A DNA stretch of 64,000 nucleotides from Microcystis viridis FACHB-1342 (GTDB lineage: Bacteria > Cyanobacteriota > Cyanobacteriia > Cyanobacteriales > Microcystaceae): the NCBI RefSeq assembly GCF_014698335.1, contig NZ_JACJSV010000003.1, positions 62,001 through 126,000 of the forward strand. Direction: 5' to 3'. The notes under the pieces were generated by a model. It was not told the DNA's origin. It saw only the letters and a list, made by a program, of their open reading frames with translations, and ran no database searches. Shown piece after piece: positions 47,715-55,345 of the stretch (the stretch's first letter is position 1; each line of letters begins with the position of its first letter). The position numbers and the translations under genes were made by a program.

Positions 47715-48979
47715 TATACTTGTCCTCCCGATGGTTGTTTATAGATGACTCCCCGTTTCATGACAAAATCAACTTTACCAGTAACATTAATATCCTCAAA
47801 AGGATTACCCGGCATAGCGATAATATCAGCAAATTTCCCCACCGCTAACGCACCAATATTCGGCTGCATTAATAATTCAGCCGCTACAGTAGTTGCTGCT
47901 TTTAAAGCGCGTAAAGGAGTAATCCCATTTTGAACCATCGCTGGAAACTCTTTCCAGTTATCTATATGAGGAAAAGTTCCCGCATCAGTACCAAAAGCAA
48001 TCTTAACGTTACTTTTAGCTAAATTATCAGCACAAGCAATCAGTTGAGAGGCATATTTTTGATATTTAGCGTGTTGCCAAGGAGAACGATTTTGCCAATA
48101 TTCAGGATTATTAGCATTGCGAGCTTTTTCTAAAACAGTGTATTGAGTTGGTACCAGATAAACTCCTTTCTCTTCCATCAATTGCAAAGTCTCGGAACTG
48201 GCAAGATTACCATGTTCAATGGAACGTACCCCCGCATTAACAGCACGTTGAACCCCTTCCCCTCCATAAGCGTGAGGACAAGCAGAAATACCGAAATCTT
48301 TGGCGGTACTAACCAGAATATTCATCTCCTCTTGGGAATAGGTGGTTTGACTCGGATCATCCGTAGGAGAGCTAAAACCCCCTGTGGCACAGAATTTAAT
48401 CCAATCTGCTCCTGAGCGAATTTCTTCCCGTACTATGCGGATAATTTCTGCTGTTCCGTCTGCTACTTCAAATTTTTCTGGTCTGAACTGAAAAGCAACT
48501 AAAGAGGTAAAATCACCATGTCCTCCTTGGGCTGAAATCAGGTGAGGTGCTACCAATAGATCTGGTCCAATAATCCAGCCATTGGCGATCGCTTTTTTGA
48601 GATCGACGGTAATAAATTCTGGATCGGGACAACCCACTTCCCGTACAGTAGTAAAACCGTTCATTAACAGTATTTTCAGGGGATTTAAGCTATAAAGGGT
48701 CATTAATGGCACTGTCACCATATAAGGATTTTCTGGAATTGTAGGATCCCCTTCACAGAAGGTAATATGAACATGACAATCAATGAAACCAGGGGTAACG
48801 GTGTGTCCTTTTAGTTCAATAATTTGAGCGTTGCTGTGATCAACTGTTGTAGCGATCGCAGTGATATTCCCATTTTCGACGCGAATTTCCGTGGCACCAA
48901 GGGGATTATCAGCCAAACCATCCCAATATTGATCGGTGACGATTACATAATTTGGGCTAGTGGAATTAGTACCAGTCAT
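47714..48979 (-). CDS. metal-dependent amidohydrolase
   Basis: 421 aa from the ATG at 48979, which has AGGAG 9 bases upstream; the longer frame to 49075 has no ribosome site. The metal-binding IDCHVHITF (HxH), WIKFCATGGF, ACPHAYGGEG, RSIEHGNLAS and FGTDAGTFPH motifs match the imidazolonepropionase/aryldialkylphosphatase-related amidohydrolase group. There is no signal peptide. The substrate is unknown; cyclic amides or dipeptides are usual in the group. It is coupled to the CobW gene downstream. Confidence 0.87.
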   Translation of the reverse strand: MTGTNSTSPNYVIVTDQYWDGLADNPLGATEIRVENGNITAIATTVDHSNAQIIELKGHTVTPGFIDCHVHITFCEGDPTIPENPYMVTVPLMTLYSLNPLKILLMNGFTTVREVGCPDPEFITVDLKKAIANGWIIGPDLLVAPHLISAQGGHGDFTSLVAFQFRPEKFEVADGTAEIIRIVREEIRSGADWIKFCATGGFSSPTDDPSQTTYSQEEMNILVSTAKDFGISACPHAYGGEGVQRAVNAGVRSIEHGNLASSETLQLMEEKGVYLVPTQYTVLEKARNANNPEYWQNRSPWQHAKYQKYASQLIACADNLAKSNVKIAFGTDAGTFPHIDNWKEFPAMVQNGITPLRALKAATTVAAELLMQPNIGALAVGKFADIIAMPGNPFEDINVTGKVDFVMKRGVIYKQPSGGQV

Positions 48980-49109
48980 CGTTGTTTCTCCTGTTGTTAA
49001 TTTTTTCAGCGTTTTTATTAGTCTTGAGCTAGGCGATCGCTTAATATCTCGACTTCCACTGGATGAATAGGCCAATTCAAGTTGATAGTTAGCGAATCCG
49101 CTTTAATGG

Positions 49110-49568
49110 TTAGTCTTGATAGACATTCATAGTATGTAGCCAAATGGTATCCGTATCCGCGTTTTCTTGTGTACTACCTAACAGAATTTCAAAATAGGAA
49201 CGACTATTATAGACATGACGAAGGATGTTACAACGTTCGCTGTCTTCAATTACATCAAAACCCGCCGTTTTATTGGGGATTAAAGTAATCGACTGCATCC
49301 CATTATCAGCGGCAAAGCAGAGATGAATATCTAAGGGACTTCCCACCCAAGAGGGATCATCAAAACCCAAGACAGAAAACAATCTAGCATTGGCAACCAC
49401 TAGAGGTATATTGTAGGGTTTAAACTCAAAAGGAATAGCTCCCATATCGGCTTCACCCCGTCTGTCTCCGACAAAATCGCAGGGAAAGTTATTAAAATTC
49501 CATAAAAAAGATCCATCCTCATCTTTGACGGTGATGGTATAGCTTTCTTTGCATCGGTATAAAACCAT
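49110..49568 (-). CDS. hypothetical protein of the accessory enzyme cluster
   Basis: A 152-aa protein with a strong AAGGAGGT upstream of its ATG. It is strand-rich with aromatic residues (SYTITVKDEDGSFLWNFNNFPCDF, FDVIEDSERCNILRHVYNSRSYFEILLG). There are no signal peptide, membrane segment or catalytic motif that I can name. It lies between the 426-aa protein and the amidohydrolase in the same direction. The function is unknown. Confidence 0.6.
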   Translation of the reverse strand: MVLYRCKESYTITVKDEDGSFLWNFNNFPCDFVGDRRGEADMGAIPFEFKPYNIPLVVANARLFSVLGFDDPSWVGSPLDIHLCFAADNGMQSITLIPNKTAGFDVIEDSERCNILRHVYNSRSYFEILLGSTQENADTDTIWLHTMNVYQD

Positions 49569-49691
49569 AAATTGATGACCTCCTTGAATATTTGATTAAG
49601 TTTTGTTGATTCAAGAGATTGTTAGGTTGGTTGAGGAAAGTTTGTTTTTTTTTCTCACACCAACCAACTGGTACTATAGCGTCCTATTCGC

Positions 49692-50972
49692 TTAATAACC
49701 CGTTTTGGAATCGATTGCCGCAGCATCAATACCTGCAACTGCCCAACCGACAGCAACGGGATCCTCTGTCACCACGCCAAAAACCAACGCGGCGGCGGAA
49801 ACAAGATCACTGATCCAGGTATGCCCAACACCGCTAGTCACCTGATTTGGTACTAACATTCCATTCTCAGGAATATTTGATTCTGGATTATAAGCTGCCA
49901 AGGTACTTAGGAAAACACCACATGAACCAGTTGCACACATATAAGTCAGATTGGCATCAGCAATGATCGCCCAAGGGGACCCTGAGATGGTTGCATCCTG
50001 TTGGGCGGCATTGCCCACCGTATTACTCTTGACATCAACAACCCAGATACTGCCCATAGAGGAATTAGAGGGGTTGGACGGAGCCGTGGCAATAAAGATT
50101 GCTCCCTCTGGATAATTTCCCGGATCTGCATTACCGGCGTTTGGTGAGTAGGCCAAAGATAAAATGACCTGTCCACTGGGTACTGTCCAAATAGGACTTA
50201 ACGAGGCATTGAACCCACTATAGGGCTGATAGTGTAAACCGCCAGCCGGGGTTGCCCAGTAAATGCCATTTGGTCCTTTACAAACGTCAGTTGCAGTACA
50301 TCCGCCGTGATAACCGTAAAGGATAGGAGTTGAAGATGGGTTCTGAGCATTGAAGATAACCCCCGTAGCTTCTTTCACACCGCCGAGTAACAGACAATCG
50401 TAATTAGTTAGCGTGTTCGCAGGGAAAAAGGTCAGAGATACGGACGCTCCAGACGCTCCATCTTCGTTATAAGATGTGTTTGAACCCACATAAGACAAGC
50501 TCGGCACGCCGTTAGACCAAGTGACTGAATACCAGTAGAGGTTGCCATTAGACGCTGCCACGTAAAGAAGGCTTTCGGGGAAATAATAGAAAAGTCCGGC
50601 AATTGGCGCATCGGGTTGTTTTTCCGAAGCGATCTGAGTCGTGACATTACTACTTGTGAAGTGGCTGCCTCCAGTAGCGGGATTAATGCTATTAAGCCAA
50701 ATATTCTCGTCTTCAGATCCGTAAACAAAATAGTAAGGTGGTGAATAGTCAGTGTTGCTGTAATCAAGCAGAAACTCAATAGCAGTGGTACTGGCACCAT
50801 TATTATCAAGATTACTCACCCCCCCTAAAGTATAACTTGGTGGGGTTGGATTCGGTGAAAATTGCCCAACCGAGATCCCACTTTGGTAAGCAGCGACGAC
50901 AAAAGTATAGTTCTTATATTCACCAGCAGGAATAGTGATTGCCGAAATACATTGAGTGTAGGGAAAAGACAT
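49692..50972 (-). CDS. hypothetical beta-rich protein with hydrophobic C-terminus
   Basis: A 426-aa protein with AAAAGGAGA 6-12 bases before its ATG. It is rich in Ser, Asn, Gly and Tyr, with repeated strand segments (LLYVAASNGNLYWYSVTWSNG, DVCKGPNGIYWATPAGGLHYQPY, AIIADANLTYMCATGSCGVFLSTLA) suggestive of a beta-propeller. The C-terminal 55 residues are more hydrophobic (LVSAAALVFGVV, VGWAVAGIDAAAI). It shares YTLxGVSN with the N-terminal domain of the PLC-like protein, and its leader is a near copy of that gene's. No function is known. Confidence 0.6.
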   Translation of the reverse strand: MSFPYTQCISAITIPAGEYKNYTFVVAAYQSGISVGQFSPNPTPPSYTLGGVSNLDNNGASTTAIEFLLDYSNTDYSPPYYFVYGSEDENIWLNSINPATGGSHFTSSNVTTQIASEKQPDAPIAGLFYYFPESLLYVAASNGNLYWYSVTWSNGVPSLSYVGSNTSYNEDGASGASVSLTFFPANTLTNYDCLLLGGVKEATGVIFNAQNPSSTPILYGYHGGCTATDVCKGPNGIYWATPAGGLHYQPYSGFNASLSPIWTVPSGQVILSLAYSPNAGNADPGNYPEGAIFIATAPSNPSNSSMGSIWVVDVKSNTVGNAAQQDATISGSPWAIIADANLTYMCATGSCGVFLSTLAAYNPESNIPENGMLVPNQVTSGVGHTWISDLVSAAALVFGVVTEDPVAVGWAVAGIDAAAIDSKTGY

Positions 50973-50993
50973 GATTATCTCCTTTTGAGTTGA

Positions 50994-51095
50994 AGTTAAA
51001 GAGAATTACTTGAGAGGTCAGAAGTAAATAATTTAATTATTTTCCCTTTCTTTCCCTCCCCATTTAGAGTCGTGCCGATTCCCACTGCCGACTGT
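50994..51095. repeat. 102-bp duplicated leader, copy 1 (upstream of the 426-aa gene)
   Basis: This is a gap-free match to 52639-52740, with about 8 differences in 102 bases by eye. It fills the space between the stop of the PLC-like gene and the start of the 426-aa gene. The conserved end GTCGTGCCGATTCCCACTGC suggests a functional promoter, RNA or recombination element. Confidence 0.85.
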
Positions 51096-51151
51096 ATCAG
51101 AGATTTAGGATAACTAGGCTCAATTAGGGGCGATCGCCTATCTAATGGCAG

Positions 51152-52576
51152 TTACCATAGGGGTAAGTTATTTGCCCGTCGATACCCTTTTAAAATGTTT
51201 AAAGGGACTCCATTAATGAGAGCAGAAAAATTATTGACAGTGGTTTCTAGTTGTCCGGTGCTAGTATTGACGCGATTCCACCAATCAGTGGCAATAATGT
51301 TAGATTTGATGCCATTTAAACCAGCGAAAAAGCTAGAGAGTTCTTTAGGCACATTAGCTGGTACTCCATAAGCACCTTCATAATTATACTGAGCCATTAA
51401 TGACCAGAGAAAATTATTAGGTTGGTTGATATCGTCAATTTGTTGTTGTAAATAACTCTGCACGTCTGACCAAAGAGTTACACTTGTACCACACCAATAT
51501 TGTTTAATAGAACTGCTCCAAAAGGGTGTATTTTGTGCTAACCAATCAGACATACTATCAGGAAATTCGAGAGAACCAACTACAACTCGGCCAGTAGTTT
51601 GCCAAAGGTCTTTTAAGGGTTGAGAAATACCAGAGGGCGGAATTAATTTATCTTGTCCAATAGTGTTGATAATCAGATTAGATAAATCTTGATAGGTTTG
51701 GCTTGTCCAATTTCCCTCAAAATCATGTAAGTCAAGAATAACAAATTCTTGGGGATTATCAGCTAAAAATTGCGTTACTTGATTGAGAAAATCTACTAAA
51801 GTCAGGGGGAGAGCAAAACTCCCGTGACACATAACAAATTGATTATCCCCTGAGCCACTACTAAGCATTAACCTGAGATCAAGGGCACGAATACCTTGAC
51901 TAAGTTGCTGATTGATGTTTTGGTATTGAGTTTGTACCCACGTTTGGCTAATACTACCAGCGCAATAAGTTGAGGCATCGTGAGTGCCTGGCAGGGTTAA
52001 CTCATTGAGACAAAGATTTTGAATACAAGGGGCAAATAATTCCATCCAATTATTAGCCCAGTGTAATACGGAAGGACGTAACACACTTTGATCATCTGCT
52101 AATCCGCCACTGCCATAATCAGGGGTTGGATAGGAACTAATTGGGTTTTGGGTATTACTAGGGAAATAACCAAGGGCGATCGTTACTACTCCATCATGAA
52201 TCCATCCTACAGCAGATGTATTAGTAGTATCTGGAGTAGGATAAACAAAAAGACCATTGGGAATATTTTGCCATTCAACTAAAACCCCATAACCTGCTTC
52301 TGAGGGGACAGGCGTTGATAGTCCGTGAACTCCACTCTTTTTAGCACTAATTGTAAAGTTAAAGTTACTTACCCCCTCAAGGGTATATTCAACATCACCC
52401 GCATCATCTATACTGTCATGACCTACTGTTTCTTTAAACTCAGCATAAAATTGAGTAAAGGAATTAGGACTAATCTGAGAAGATGGATCCCACTCCATCT
52501 GGTAACTGTGGGATTTTACTTGATTGATGTTATATGGCGTAGCGTTGACAATTTGTATGTGAAATCCAGCACCCAT
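51152..52576 (-). CDS. phosphatidylinositol-specific phospholipase C-like protein
   Basis: A 474-aa protein. Residues 1-150 form a beta-rich domain (HIQIVNATPYNINQVKSHSYQMEW, VEYTLEGVSNFNFTIS) resembling pore-forming or lectin-like folds. Residues 185-440 form a PLC-X-type TIM barrel with both catalytic histidines: His199 in LPGTHDAST and His251 in VMCHGSF, plus ALDLRLM and FVILDLHDF. Bacterial enzymes of this kind cleave phosphoinositides or glycosylated lipids and are usually secreted, but no signal peptide is visible here. A strong AAGGAGA precedes the ATG. Confidence 0.82.
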   Translation of the reverse strand: MGAGFHIQIVNATPYNINQVKSHSYQMEWDPSSQISPNSFTQFYAEFKETVGHDSIDDAGDVEYTLEGVSNFNFTISAKKSGVHGLSTPVPSEAGYGVLVEWQNIPNGLFVYPTPDTTNTSAVGWIHDGVVTIALGYFPSNTQNPISSYPTPDYGSGGLADDQSVLRPSVLHWANNWMELFAPCIQNLCLNELTLPGTHDASTYCAGSISQTWVQTQYQNINQQLSQGIRALDLRLMLSSGSGDNQFVMCHGSFALPLTLVDFLNQVTQFLADNPQEFVILDLHDFEGNWTSQTYQDLSNLIINTIGQDKLIPPSGISQPLKDLWQTTGRVVVGSLEFPDSMSDWLAQNTPFWSSSIKQYWCGTSVTLWSDVQSYLQQQIDDINQPNNFLWSLMAQYNYEGAYGVPANVPKELSSFFAGLNGIKSNIIATDWWNRVNTSTGQLETTVNNFSALINGVPLNILKGYRRANNLPLW

Positions 52577-52638
52577 AATAATTTTCTCCTTGATGAAGAT
52601 GAGTATTGTTGACTTTTTAAAGTCGTTAATTGAGTTAC

Positions 52639-52740
52639 AGTTAAAGATAATTACTTGAGAGGTCAGAAGTGAATAATTTAAATATTAGCCCTTTCTGTTC
52701 CTCCCCATTTACAGTCGTGCCGATTCCCACTGCCGACTGT
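52639..52740. repeat. 102-bp duplicated leader, copy 2 (upstream of the PLC-like gene)
   Basis: Second copy of the sequence at 50994-51095, at the same place relative to the next start codon but 63 rather than 22 bp from it. It lies between the lipase stop and the PLC-like start. Confidence 0.85.
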
Positions 52741-52755
52741 TTAGCGATAGAATAA

Positions 52756-53796
52756 TTAGCTTAACTTAGTGGCAATATCATCTAAATCTTGCTCTGTTAG
52801 CGTGAGAGCATTAGCCACATTTTCCGTCAGCGGCCAGTCAATTTCCAGAAGATTGAAATAAGCTTGAATGTGCTGAAAATAGGCTTCTTGCAGAAATTGC
52901 TTCAGGGGAGTTGTTTGCGGTTGAGAAAAAACGCCACATTCACCTTTCATGGCAAAAGTGCTGGGATTTAAGGCGAGATAATTACAGTTTTTTACTTTTT
53001 GAATTTGACTATCAACTAATAGTGCAATTCTCGAAGATTTAGGAATATTACAAGATTGATACAGGGTAGGAATCTGCTGTAATTGCTGAATATTCCAAGC
53101 ATGGGGAACAATATCCAAACTATTCCAGAGTCGGCTGCTTTGATTGAGACCTGGCTCCGTATTTCCGTAGTAATCAGAAAAGGTTTGATCCCCTGGGGTT
53201 GCTCCCGCAGAAAATTGGGTATTGACGGTGATTTGTTTACCGGTAGGGTTCCAGGTTGCTTGATTTTCGTACAGCCATAATGCCATTACCGGAGATAATG
53301 CACCACCTAAACTATGGCCGGTGGTAATGATTTCAATAGGTTGGTCAGATTGGCTGGGAATTTCCTGGGTCAAAAATTCTAACAGAGAACGGTTAGAGGA
53401 ATCTTTCAGGTTTTGCAGAATAGTAATTCCGGTATTTGTTCCTTGGGAAATTTTTCCGCGTTCGGGGAATTGCGTTGACCAGGAAACCATGTTATGGGTA
53501 GCAGCATCCTCCTGTAACCAGTCAAAAACTGATTTGGGATTCGTAGCAGCGATCGCAACTACATATTGAGGGTTATTGGTTTCGGCATTTTCTCCCTTTG
53601 CCACATACATAATATTATCCCAGTTCTGATTTTTAGGATCATGATAATAAATAACAGGACCCCAAAGAATTGTCCATTGACCAATTTTTGCTTGAACCGT
53701 AGGATTGGCTAAATCTGTAATAACTTTCTCGCTATTACTGATATTAGCGAACATAGAAAGACAGAAAAGCGTTTGTTGTTGATCGTAAGTAGGCAT
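52756..53796 (-). CDS. class 3 lipase (alpha/beta-hydrolase)
   Basis: A 346-aa protein. The nucleophile elbow is TTGHSLGGAL with Ser162, and the acid is probably Asp228 in NSLDIVPHAW. FSAGATPGDQTFSDYY is the class 3 strand after the elbow. No signal peptide is visible. GGAGGGAGA lies before the ATG. It may act on acylglycerols or phospholipids. A decayed paralog lies at 54871-55145, on the other side of the GH19 gene. Confidence 0.82.
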   Translation of the reverse strand: MPTYDQQQTLFCLSMFANISNSEKVITDLANPTVQAKIGQWTILWGPVIYYHDPKNQNWDNIMYVAKGENAETNNPQYVVAIAATNPKSVFDWLQEDAATHNMVSWSTQFPERGKISQGTNTGITILQNLKDSSNRSLLEFLTQEIPSQSDQPIEIITTGHSLGGALSPVMALWLYENQATWNPTGKQITVNTQFSAGATPGDQTFSDYYGNTEPGLNQSSRLWNSLDIVPHAWNIQQLQQIPTLYQSCNIPKSSRIALLVDSQIQKVKNCNYLALNPSTFAMKGECGVFSQPQTTPLKQFLQEAYFQHIQAYFNLLEIDWPLTENVANALTLTEQDLDDIATKLS

Positions 53797-53886
53797 TGAA
53801 ATTTTCTCCCTCCGATTGTGAATTGATTAGGCGTATCTTAGACAAATCCAGGTAATTGAGTCACCAGAAAATTGTTAATGATTTGG

Positions 53887-54027
53887 TCACAAAACAAATT
53901 TCACAAAAAAGGGATGACCGCTCTTTTTTACTTGATTAAGTTGACCCCAACTTACCCCATCATTAGAGGTGTAAAAATTAGCACCAGAACAGCTATTGGC
54001 GGAAAATGTAGGACAAGCATTGCTAAA
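53887..54027 (-). pseudogene. possible C-terminal gene fragment
   Basis: Reading leftward from the end of the GH19 gene, one frame gives about 45 codons with protein-like composition, including CSGANFYTSNDGVSWGQLNQ and KKSGHPFFVKF, ending in TGA (53887-53889). GANFYTSNDG-SWGQ resembles propeller or BNR-like repeats. It has no start, so it may be the tail of a deleted cluster gene. Chance cannot be excluded. Confidence 0.3.
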
Positions 54028-54808
54028 CAGGAAAAACTTTGATCGCTTTTTCGTAGTAAGCTTGACGATCAGCTAGTCCGTTAAGACCACCATTGACTCG
54101 TCGGGTGATTTCTTCCACTGTTGCACCGCGATCACAAAGAGCATTCATGTTATTGTTATGCCACCAAAAACCGCCACTGGTAAAAGGATAGGTGGTACTA
54201 ACATAGTCAACTCCATCCATCACTTTCGGATCATGAATATAATTCGCAAAAGCTTGATAGTTACTGCGTCCCGTTAGTTGAATAACGCCTGCTCCCTTAT
54301 ATTTGGGACCATCTCCTGGATAAATATTTCCCAGGTCTTTCCGTCCGTTATACTCCTCACCGCTACCGAGTTCTTTCATCCATTTCAAGCCACCACTTTC
54401 ATGGGCAGTTTGGCTTAAAAAATGACACATTCGCGGGTGAGTGTTAATTTCAAAGCGATTTAAGCAAGAATTGAGATCTGCTAATTGTCCATCGCTAATG
54501 ACATTACCATAGATAGATTCGGCTTGAGCTTTGGAGATTAAATTATTACCCCCCGGTAATTCTTTAAGTTCTAGTAAAAATTTTGCCGAAGATGCTCCCA
54601 AGGTATCCAATTCGCCTTCTTTGATTTTTTGTTTGAATTGTTCAAAGGCTTGTTTTGTTTGGGGTCCATAAATGCCATCAACACCATGAGCAGGAAGTAA
54701 TCCGAAAACTTGCAAACGGGTCTGAACTTCTCGGCAAAGTTCCGAGTCTCCAGCTAAGGAATCAATGGGTTTAACGAGGTTTTGTTGAATGATGTCTTCT
54801 AATTTCAT
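54023..54808 (-). CDS. GH19 chitinase/muramidase-like protein with peptidoglycan-binding domain
   Basis: A 261-aa protein. Residues about 18-80 match a PG_binding_1 domain ([33 protein letters not shown]). Residues 90-261 match GH19 ([15 protein letters not shown] with the catalytic Glu137, [39 protein letters not shown]). Bacterial GH19 proteins of this size cleave peptidoglycan or chitin and often act as endolysins or effectors. There is no signal peptide. It is the first intact gene of the leftward cluster. Confidence 0.88.
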   Translation of the reverse strand: MKLEDIIQQNLVKPIDSLAGDSELCREVQTRLQVFGLLPAHGVDGIYGPQTKQAFEQFKQKIKEGELDTLGASSAKFLLELKELPGGNNLISKAQAESIYGNVISDGQLADLNSCLNRFEINTHPRMCHFLSQTAHESGGLKWMKELGSGEEYNGRKDLGNIYPGDGPKYKGAGVIQLTGRSNYQAFANYIHDPKVMDGVDYVSTTYPFTSGGFWWHNNNMNALCDRGATVEEITRRVNGGLNGLADRQAYYEKAIKVFPV

Positions 54809-54870
54809 GGTATTTATTTCCCGGTTCAGATTTTCCGATGGTGATCGCTGAGTTAATCAAGACTAAAAAA

Positions 54871-55145
54871 CTAAGATAGTTGAGCATCCATTGTATCTAA
54901 ATCCTGATCAGATAGGGTTAGAGTATCAGATAAATTGTTAGTCAGTGACCCCTCAATATTGGGGAACAATGTCTAAACTATTCTATAATTGGCTGGAAAG
55001 ATTGAGTCCTGGCTCTGTCGTTTCATAGTAATTAGCCAAGTCTTGATCGCCAAGGGTTGCACCAGCAGAAAATTGCGTATAAACCTTGACTTGTTTGCCT
55101 TTTGGATTCCAGCTTGTCTGATTCTCATAATTAGATAGAGGATTG
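54871..55145 (-). pseudogene. decayed class 3 lipase paralog with internal deletion
   Basis: On the minus strand, the segment NYENQTSWNPKGKQVKVYTQ...FSAGATLGDQDLANYYETTEPGLN, followed by NSLDIVP, is a clear match to residues 175-231 of the lipase at 52756. An in-frame TAG lies before NSLDIVP. The sequence then jumps to NLSDTLTLSDQDLDTMDAQLS and a stop, matching the last 20 residues of the lipase. About 90 codons in between and the whole N-terminal half with the serine are gone. The rest of the gap to 55345 holds nothing recognised. Confidence 0.8.
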
Positions 55146-55345
55146 TCGGGAGGAGCAACTTTATGAGATGCTTAAGTTCTGCATCTAAAAGTTATGCCTA
55201 TGTCAGCCCCCTCCATCCTCAACCATTTGAGTAACTAAGTCAATGGATTAAGCCCAGAAACGTTGAATTTCGTCATAAAAATTTACATTCAAGAGCATAC
55301 TAAATCTATACTTTAGACAGTCATAATCTGAGATTTATTAAACTT

